Shown in pieces: positions 14,440-19,268 of a DNA stretch of 19,268 nucleotides. The position numbers and the translations under genes are program-made. The stretch is from JBOGVA01 sp050692195 (GTDB lineage: Bacteria; Actinomycetota; UBA4738): assembly GCA_050692195.1 (NCBI GenBank), contig JBOGVA010000091.1, forward strand, positions 1-19,268. The letters are read 5' to 3'. The notes under the pieces were generated by a model. That model was not told where the DNA came from, made no database searches, and saw only the letters and a program-made list of their open reading frames with translations. Each line of letters starts with the position of its first letter. The stretch's first letter is position 1.

Positions 14440-14850
14440 CTAGTGGACCGACAGCAGCCTGTTCAACCTGGCCAGCTTACCCGCGTGGAGGGGGATTCCT
14501 CGAACCTTGAGATCGCGCTTCAGCAGCTTGCGGATGAGGTCTCGTCCCTCCTTCCTCGTCAGGTCGGGCAGGCCAAAGCGCATGGGGACGGCCGAGAGGC
14601 CCACCAGCGTCTGGGAGTCCCCCTCGATCCGAACGTGCGCCCCGTCGACCACGCCGTTCCGGATCATGACCTCGCCGGGCAGGAGACGCACGGACACGCC
14701 CACGTCGACGTCCCGGGCGAAGACGCTGATCGTGGCCGGGCGGCCGAGGTGCTTCGTCCGCTCCGGGTGGGCGGCCAAGTTCGCCTCGATGAGCCCGCCC
14801 AGCATGGCGGCCAGGCCGTTCGGCTCGGCGTCCAGATACGAGAGCTTCAC
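14440..14850 (-). CDS. SCP2-like sterol/lipid-carrier domain protein
   Basis: A 136-residue protein resembling SCP2 sterol-carrier domains: an N-terminal helix (GLAAMLGGLIEANLAAHPER), an antiparallel sheet with VGVSVRLLPGEVMIRNG and AHVRIEGDSQTLVGL, and C-terminal helices with LKVRGIPLHAGKLARLNRLL. SCP2 folds bind sterols, fatty acyl-CoAs or other lipids in a hydrophobic tunnel. Start is the GTG that overlaps the dehydrogenase stop (GTGA), giving coupling; the frame stays open upstream but that is a shadow of the dehydrogenase. A second SCP2 protein flanks the other side of the dehydrogenase. The ligand cannot be told from sequence. Confidence 0.75.
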   Translation of the reverse strand: MKLSYLDAEPNGLAAMLGGLIEANLAAHPERTKHLGRPATISVFARDVDVGVSVRLLPGEVMIRNGVVDGAHVRIEGDSQTLVGLSAVPMRFGLPDLTRKEGRDLIRKLLKRDLKVRGIPLHAGKLARLNRLLSVH

Positions 14851-15887
14851 GGTTTCAACACGACCTGCGTGGCCTGCCGTGAATCGAACAGCTCGTAGCC
14901 TCGGGCTGCCTCGGCGAGCGGCAGGCGGTGGGAGATGATCGGCATGGGATCGATCTCGCCCGCCGCGACGGCACGCATGGCCCGATCCCACCAGGCGTGC
15001 ACGGGGGTGACGCCGGCGAACTGGAGCCGGATGCCTCGAACCCAGTAGACGCCGAGCTGCATCTCGACCGTCTGGCCCGAATACATCCCCAGGATGCAGA
15101 CCGAACCTCCTCGTCTGACGACCTCGACCGCGCTCTCGAAGGCGGGGACGGCGCCGACGGCCTCCATGACCACGTCCGCTCCGCGGCCCTCGGTGAGCTG
15201 GTGCACGGCCATCTGGGCGTTGCGTTCGCTGACGTTGATCGGGGCACCGCCGACCTCCTCGGCCCGAGTCAGACGGTCAGGTTCCAGGTCCAGCACGAGC
15301 ACCTGCCCCGCCCGGTGCAGACGCGCCGCCTGAACGGAGAAGAACCCCACCGGACCGGCCCCGATCACGGCCACCGTGTCGCCCGCGTCGATGCCGGCGA
15401 TGGCGGCGCCGTAGTAGCCGGTCGTCAGGGCGTCCCCGACGCAGAGCGCCCTCTCGTCCTCCACCCCCGCAGGGATCGCCAGGAGATTGGTGTCGGCGAC
15501 GGGGACGCGCACCAGCTCGGCCTGCGCCCCCCCGAGCGAACCTCCCCACGTCCCGGCTCCAAGGTTCCGAAAGTCCTCGCACAGCGAGGTCTGTCCCCGG
15601 CGGCAGAACCAGCAGTGCCCGCAGACGATGTCAACGGAGATCACCACGCGATCGCCTTCCTTGAACCGCTCGACTCCTGGGCCGGCCTTCTCCACCACGC
15701 CAACGGCCTGATGGCCGATGGTCTCCCCCGGGAGCAAGGGGACCAGCCCGCGATAGAAGTGAAGGTCGCTGCCACAGATCCCCGATGCCGTCACGCGCAC
15801 GACGGCGTCAGCGGGATGCTCGATCGCCGGATCGGGGACTTCCTCGACGCTGACCCTGCCGATGCCCCGGAACACGACCGCCCTCAT
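14847..15887 (-). CDS. Zinc-dependent alcohol dehydrogenase (MDR family)
   Basis: A 346-residue medium-chain dehydrogenase of normal length. Catalytic zinc ligands Cys38 (GICGSD) and His59 (GHQ), and the structural zinc lobe Cys89, Cys92, Cys95 and Cys103 are all present. The nucleotide-binding glycine motif is GAGPVG at 176-181, and an Asp at the end of the second Rossmann strand (VLVLDLEPDR) favours NAD(H). The usual GHE has Gln at the Glu place (Gln60). AGGAG stands 8 bases before the ATG and overlaps the upstream SCP2 gene's stop. It oxidises an alcohol to an aldehyde or ketone; with SCP2 proteins on both sides, a lipid-derived or sterol alcohol is a reasonable but unproven guess. Confidence 0.93.
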   Translation of the reverse strand: MRAVVFRGIGRVSVEEVPDPAIEHPADAVVRVTASGICGSDLHFYRGLVPLLPGETIGHQAVGVVEKAGPGVERFKEGDRVVISVDIVCGHCWFCRRGQTSLCEDFRNLGAGTWGGSLGGAQAELVRVPVADTNLLAIPAGVEDERALCVGDALTTGYYGAAIAGIDAGDTVAVIGAGPVGFFSVQAARLHRAGQVLVLDLEPDRLTRAEEVGGAPINVSERNAQMAVHQLTEGRGADVVMEAVGAVPAFESAVEVVRRGGSVCILGMYSGQTVEMQLGVYWVRGIRLQFAGVTPVHAWWDRAMRAVAAGEIDPMPIISHRLPLAEAARGYELFDSRQATQVVLKP

Positions 15888-15900
15888 GACCGGCGCTCCT

Positions 15901-16329
15901 CTACCCGGCCTTCTCGTCCACGAACTCGGTCGGCACCGCAGCGGCCAGGTTCACCAGCTCGTTGGCCGCCTTGACGTACTGGACGATGGTCGGAAGGTCG
16001 CCCCGCAACTTCAACTTCCCCTGCATCATGCCCTTCACGGGGTCGAGCTCCTTCTTGATGACCTCCTTCCAACGGCTGTACGGCGCCCGGATGATGAACC
16101 TGGCCTTCTCTCCCTGCTCGGGGGTGAGGCCGTACTTGGCCTCCCGGCACTGCCCATGCCACAGGTCGAGCCACACCCAGATCTCCCCCGGGACGCCCTT
16201 GTCCGGCTCGGGCTCGAACACATAGGAAAGGTCACCCTCCCAGGTCGCCGCCGCCTCCCTGTATTCCGAGCTCTCGTTGATCCGGTCGACGTATTCGTCC
16301 AACCACTCCTTGCTCGGGAACTCAGGCAC
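15901..16329 (-). CDS. SCP2 sterol-binding domain protein
   Basis: A 142-residue single-domain protein of the SCP2 family: opening FPSKEWLDEYVDRINES, a Trp-rich middle (WVWLDLWHGQ) and the closing VKGMMQGKLKLRGDLPTIVQYVKAANELV, the segment that lines the lipid tunnel in this family. Start choice: two adjacent GTG codons occur, at 16332 and 16329; AAGGAGG is 6 bases before the second and only 3 before the first, so the second is preferred. It is the first gene after the CPBP protease gene and is followed after 13 bp by the dehydrogenase. It probably carries or presents a lipid to the neighbouring enzymes. Confidence 0.88.
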   Translation of the reverse strand: MPEFPSKEWLDEYVDRINESSEYREAAATWEGDLSYVFEPEPDKGVPGEIWVWLDLWHGQCREAKYGLTPEQGEKARFIIRAPYSRWKEVIKKELDPVKGMMQGKLKLRGDLPTIVQYVKAANELVNLAAAVPTEFVDEKAG

Positions 16330-16367
16330 CACGGCCCTCCTTCTCTGCCCGATGAGGCGTCAGCATC

Positions 16368-17099
16368 CTAGGTTCGGCTCAGGACGATCGCCAGGAATCC
16401 GACCAGATTGAACACCGCGTGCCCGCTGATGGGTGCCAGGAGGCTCTGCCTCCGTTCGTAGACCAAGGCCAGCCCCATCCCCACGACGAAAAGGCCCGGG
16501 GCCAGCAGAGCGGTGGCGGACGCCTCCGTCGCCGACTCGGGGTTCACGTGGACCAGGGCGAACGCCGCGGCCGAGATGGCGGCCGCAGGCCACACGGCGA
16601 AGCGTCGGCGAAGACCGCGATAGAGGAATCCACGGAAGAAGAGCTCCTCGGCGATGGGCGCGCCCAGGATGATCAACGGCGCGGAGAGGGCCAGCGTCAA
16701 GTCGCGCACGCATGCATCGATCTGCTGCGCCTCGGGAGGCGGGTGGTCCAGGACTGCCGTGGCCACGATCCGCGTGATGGCCACGGTGAACAGGCCGACC
16801 ACGACCAGGCCGGCCCCCACCCCGGCTCCCCGGACGGCGTCCCGACCCGTTGCGCGGGTCCCACCGAGGGACGCCAGGGAGCCTCGACTCACGAAGCGGA
16901 CCCACAGCAGGGTGCAGGCCACGAAGGAGACCCGCAGAGCAAGGTGGCCGATCACATAGGTGGCGCCGCAGGAGTCCGCGACGGCCAGGAGGGGCAGGGC
17001 CATGAGGATGGCCCCCATCTGAACGACGACGAAGAGCGGGATGGCCTCGATTGCTCGCCACGTCGGCGGAGGGGCCGGAGCACGAAGGGCGTTCGCCAT
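16368..17099 (-). CDS. CPBP-family intramembrane glutamic endopeptidase (Abi/CAAX protease-like)
   Basis: A 243-residue polytopic membrane protein of the CPBP (Rce1/Abi) family. The three motifs are complete: EELFFRG at 151-157 (Glu151, Glu152, Arg156), FALVH at 180-184 (His184) and HAVFN at 227-231 (His227, Asn231). About seven or eight hydrophobic helices are seen. Members cleave membrane-embedded or prenylated substrates; bacterial roles include bacteriocin self-immunity and peptide maturation, but no precursor peptide is seen nearby. Start is ambiguous between 17099 and 17111; TAGGAT lies 10 bases before 17099 and overlaps the other ATG, so 17099 is preferred. It is divergent from the FAH-type gene and 35 bp or so before the SCP2 gene, so it may head the directon. 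Confidence 0.87.
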   Translation of the reverse strand: MANALRAPAPPPTWRAIEAIPLFVVVQMGAILMALPLLAVADSCGATYVIGHLALRVSFVACTLLWVRFVSRGSLASLGGTRATGRDAVRGAGVGAGLVVVGLFTVAITRIVATAVLDHPPPEAQQIDACVRDLTLALSAPLIILGAPIAEELFFRGFLYRGLRRRFAVWPAAAISAAAFALVHVNPESATEASATALLAPGLFVVGMGLALVYERRQSLLAPISGHAVFNLVGFLAIVLSRT

Positions 17100-17109
17100 T
17101 CTTCCGAGC

Positions 17110-17115
17110 ATCCTA
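17110..17115 (-). promoter_or_regulatory. -10-like element before the CPBP gene
   Basis: TAGGAT on the minus strand is 10 bases before the ATG at 17099. The divergent gap to 17174 also carries the opposite promoter. No clear -35 at ideal spacing. Confidence 0.35.
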
Positions 17116-17155
17116 GATTCGGGCGGAGCTTCCAAGGAACGGGCCCGGCCCGGGG

Positions 17156-17161
17156 TATCAT
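17156..17161 (+). promoter_or_regulatory. -10 element for the FAH-family gene
   Basis: TATCAT lies 13 bases before the ATG at 17175. Transcription would begin about 6 bases before the start codon, giving a nearly leaderless message; no Shine-Dalgarno is visible. Confidence 0.45.
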
Positions 17162-17174
17162 CCGGGTCCCTGAC

Positions 17175-17969
17175 ATGCGGCTCGTAACCTACGACCGAGG
17201 GGGCGCGCGGCGCCTCGGTGCGTGGGTGGATGGTGCCGTCGTCGACCTGCCGGACGCGGTCGGCCACCCCTCCTTCCCCACGACCATGGAGGCCTTGGTG
17301 GCCCACAACGGCGGGACCACCCTGGATGCGGCCCGTGACGCCCTTGGGCATCAGGAGTACGTGGAGGAGTTCGCGGTGCGGAACCCCCGTCTCCTTGCCC
17401 CCCTCCTCCCGCCTTCGTTTCGAGGACAGCGAGACATCCTGGGCCCGGACGAGGAGCTGTCCTGGCCCCCCCTGGCCCGGTCCGTCGACTACCAGATGGA
17501 AGTGGCCTGCATCATCGGGAAGCTCGGCAGGGACATCTCAACCGACAGGGCGAGATCGATCATCTTCGGCTATACGCTCCTCAACGATTGGTCCACTCCT
17601 GGGAACGCGCCCCGCGGGCCCGCAGGAGCGGCCGGCACATCGCACCGGGGCTTCGCGGTCTCCCTCGGTCCGTGTGTGGTCACTCCCGATGAGTTCGAGC
17701 CCTCGGCAGGGAAGCTCCGGGCGAGGATCGACGGCGAGCTGTGGTCGGACGGCGATCTTGCCTCGGCCCGCGGGACGTTCACCGCCCTCATCGCCCATGA
17801 GTCCAGAGGGCGCGACCTCTACCCCGGCGACGTGTACGGGTCGGGGACGTTCCCCGGCGGGAGCAGCCTCGACCTGGGACGCACCCTTCCTGCGGGCGCG
17901 GTGGTCGAGCTCGAAGCCGACGGCATCGGGATCCTTCGCAACCGTGTCGGGAGACCCGGCCGGCGCTGA
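17175..17969 (+). CDS. Fumarylacetoacetate hydrolase-family protein
   Basis: A 264-residue FAH-fold protein. The core IIFGYTLLNDWS (129-140), with Asp138 as a metal ligand, the segment GFAVSLGPCVV (159-169) and the closing GSGTFPGGSSLDLGR / VVELEADGIGILRNRVG are typical. The adjacent homogentisate dioxygenase gene supports a role in the last step of tyrosine breakdown, cleaving fumarylacetoacetate to fumarate and acetoacetate. Oddities: the family's first metal-binding Glu of the ExE pair appears as Gln107 (DYQMEVACII, with Glu109 kept), and the usual Lys before GFD/GFA is Arg158. It may therefore have altered metal affinity or a different beta-diketone substrate. ATG follows a -10-like TATCAT closely. 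Its stop abuts the convergent dioxygenase stop. Confidence 0.88.
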   Translation: MRLVTYDRGGARRLGAWVDGAVVDLPDAVGHPSFPTTMEALVAHNGGTTLDAARDALGHQEYVEEFAVRNPRLLAPLLPPSFRGQRDILGPDEELSWPPLARSVDYQMEVACIIGKLGRDISTDRARSIIFGYTLLNDWSTPGNAPRGPAGAAGTSHRGFAVSLGPCVVTPDEFEPSAGKLRARIDGELWSDGDLASARGTFTALIAHESRGRDLYPGDVYGSGTFPGGSSLDLGRTLPAGAVVELEADGIGILRNRVGRPGRR

Positions 17970-19088
17970 TCACCGATCGAGCAGGCCCAAACCCTTCGCC
18001 CACGAGGTCGAATAGCCCTCGATCTCCACGGTGGACAGGACGTCATCGGCCTGAAACGGGAGATCGGCCTCGACCATGATCGCGTATTCGTCCGCGAACT
18101 CCTTCGTCTTGGACGCCTCGATGGCCGCCGCCTGCGGGCCATGATGCAACCCCTGCGGATGATGGGTGATGGACCCCTCTCCGATCCCGGCCCGAGAGAA
18201 GAACTGACCCTGGTGGTAGAAGAGGACCTCGTCCTTGTCGATGTTCGAATGGAAGAACGGCACCCGCAGGGCGGTGGGATCGCCCGTCTCGGTGGGCCGA
18301 GGGGCGAACGTCCCGATCTCGAACCCCTCGCTGTCGAAGGTGACGTGGACGGAAGGCGGCAGGTGATACCTGGGCGAGACCACGGGTCGAAAGTCCTTGA
18401 CGTTCAGCCTGATCGGGCAGAGGTCTCCCTGCCACCCCGTAACGTCCAGTGGATGAAACGGGTAGGTCAGGATCGTGTAGGCGTTGTCCCGCTTGACCCG
18501 GACGTGGAACTCGCCCTCCTCCTGATGGGGATCCGGCTCCGGTGTCTCCAGGATCCCCGGGTCGAACAGGGCGTGGCGGCCAAGGATGCCCTTGTCCGGC
18601 AGGCGGTACTCCCCGCGTCCCTCGATGACGTAGAAGAAGCTGTCCTCGTCCTCGGTCACCAGTCGATGTGTGGTGCCCTTGGGCAGTACCAGGTAGTCGC
18701 CCTGCGAGAACCGCAGCGGGCCGTAGTCCGTCTCCAGGACTCCCGAGCCACGGTGCACGAAGTAGCACACGTCCCCGTCAGAATCGCGGAGGAAGTACGG
18801 CATGGGCTCGGCCCGCCGGGAGACGTAGATGGACACGTCGTCGTTCCACAGGATCCGCTGCCACTCCCCGTCCGCGTCGGACATGTCCGATGGCTTGATC
18901 CCGTTCAGGTCGAAGGCGCGAGGCCTCAGGTCGCCTTCGATCCTGATCCAGGCTGTGGGAGGATGCGTCCGGTACAGGTGCGAGGCGCGGCCGTCGAAGG
19001 CCTCCCGGCCGTGCTCCTCCTCGAACGTCCCCTCCGGCAGGCCGACGTGGGCCTGCCTGGCAACTCGGCCCTTCGACAGAGGGAACAC
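17970..19088 (-). CDS. hmgA: Homogentisate 1,2-dioxygenase
   Basis: A 372-residue cupin-fold ring-cleaving dioxygenase that converts homogentisate to maleylacetoacetate with O2 and Fe(II). The metal-site region is clear: FFHSNIDKDEVLFYHQG at 278-294 (His280, Glu287) and HPQGLHHGP at 310-318 (His316 before GP). Length fits bacterial members. Start chosen as GTG at 19088, eight bases after GGAGG; the frame is open to 19148 but the extension has no signal. The convergent FAH-type gene supplies a later step of the same pathway. A maleylacetoacetate isomerase and an HPPD gene are not in the window. Ligand assignment is from motif position and is good but not absolute. Confidence 0.92.
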   Translation of the reverse strand: MFPLSKGRVARQAHVGLPEGTFEEEHGREAFDGRASHLYRTHPPTAWIRIEGDLRPRAFDLNGIKPSDMSDADGEWQRILWNDDVSIYVSRRAEPMPYFLRDSDGDVCYFVHRGSGVLETDYGPLRFSQGDYLVLPKGTTHRLVTEDEDSFFYVIEGRGEYRLPDKGILGRHALFDPGILETPEPDPHQEEGEFHVRVKRDNAYTILTYPFHPLDVTGWQGDLCPIRLNVKDFRPVVSPRYHLPPSVHVTFDSEGFEIGTFAPRPTETGDPTALRVPFFHSNIDKDEVLFYHQGQFFSRAGIGEGSITHHPQGLHHGPQAAAIEASKTKEFADEYAIMVEADLPFQADDVLSTVEIEGYSTSWAKGLGLLDR

Positions 19089-19118
19089 CCTTACCGCCTC
19101 CTTTCGATCCGTCGGCGA

Positions 19119-19134
19119 TCCGCCTACCGGCGGA
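19119..19134. other. Perfect 6-bp inverted repeat upstream of hmgA
   Basis: TCCGCC-TACC-GGCGGA, 31 bases before the hmgA start. Could be an operator for a regulator of the gene or a leader hairpin; chance occurrence in GC-rich DNA is quite possible. No clear promoter hexamers were found in the 96-bp gap 19089-19184. Confidence 0.3.
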
Positions 19135-19161
19135 CCGCTCGCCGCCAAGGGTCCGCATCCG

Positions 19162-19182
19162 CTCCGCTTTCGCTCCGCGGAG
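19162..19182 (-). terminator. Possible hairpin after the right-edge gene
   Basis: On the minus strand CTCCGC-N9-GCGGAG begins 2 bases after the stop of the right-edge frame. No U-tract follows, so this is only a weak terminator candidate. Confidence 0.25.
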
Positions 19183-19184
19183 TG

Positions 19185-19268
19185 CTACCCCCTGGACCCC
19201 CTTCCCGCCGCGCGCTCCTTCCCCTTGCGGGCCTCACGCTCCTTCTTCTTCCTCTCGCGGTCGCGGGC
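19185..19268 (-). CDS. Partial CDS, charged C-terminal tail, runs off the window
   Basis: Minus-strand frame open to the window edge, 27 codons before a TAG at 19187-19185. The residues are almost all Arg, Lys, Glu, Ala and Gly (for example DRERKKKEREARKGKERAAG), the pattern of a disordered basic or coiled-coil tail as seen in many actinobacterial proteins. Too little is present to name the family. The other minus-strand frames give less regular residue patterns, and gene density in the window makes a gene here likely. It would lie upstream of hmgA on the same strand. Confidence 0.4.
   Translation of the reverse strand, partial: ARDRERKKKEREARKGKERAAGRGSRG

Overview
The window is a GC-rich, gene-dense piece of bacterial chromosome with almost no spare DNA: no intergenic gap exceeds about 115 bases. 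Frequent GTG starts, TANNNT hexamers placed 6-10 bases before start codons without a Shine-Dalgarno, an alpha/beta-hydrolase-fused class III cyclase, SCP2 proteins and an IcmA-type mutase all point to an (uncultured) member of the Actinomycetota. That placement is inference from gene content and base composition. No rRNA, tRNA, CRISPR, insertion sequence or phage gene was seen.

Left part, plus strand (57-7690): an SDR-fold protein with an altered catalytic site; a complete zinc module (Zur-type repressor, then ZnuA lipoprotein, ZnuC ATPase and ZnuB permease), with an inverted repeat over the znuA -35 that is a good operator candidate; a DppB/DppC-type permease pair without its ATPases or binding protein; and a multi-membrane-span GT-C/GT87-like protein carrying a perfect 27-bp tandem duplication. 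It converges on, and overlaps by 108 bp, a small PAS protein on the minus strand.

Middle (7583-9936): the PAS protein; a secreted, membrane-anchored beta-rich protein whose predicted mature N-terminus is His (CopC-like feature); and, divergent from it across only 37 bp, a YibE/F-family membrane protein interrupted by one in-frame TAA.

Right part, mainly minus strand (9949-17099): eight co-oriented genes, read right to left: CPBP protease, SCP2 protein, zinc alcohol dehydrogenase, second SCP2 protein, stand-alone cyclic-nucleotide-binding protein, hydrolase-cyclase fusion, MeaB/ArgK GTPase, and a B12-dependent acyl-CoA mutase large subunit. The mutase carries the isobutyryl-CoA mutase residue pair (Phe/Gln) rather than the methylmalonyl-CoA pair (Tyr/Arg). 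This looks like a lipid or branched-acyl-CoA metabolic cluster with a built-in cAMP-type signalling pair (maker and binder), and is the best candidate here for an undescribed system.

Right end: an FAH-family hydrolase (+) and homogentisate 1,2-dioxygenase (-) converge with no base between them; both belong to tyrosine/homogentisate catabolism. The last 84 bases are probably the charged C-terminal tail of another minus-strand gene running off the window.
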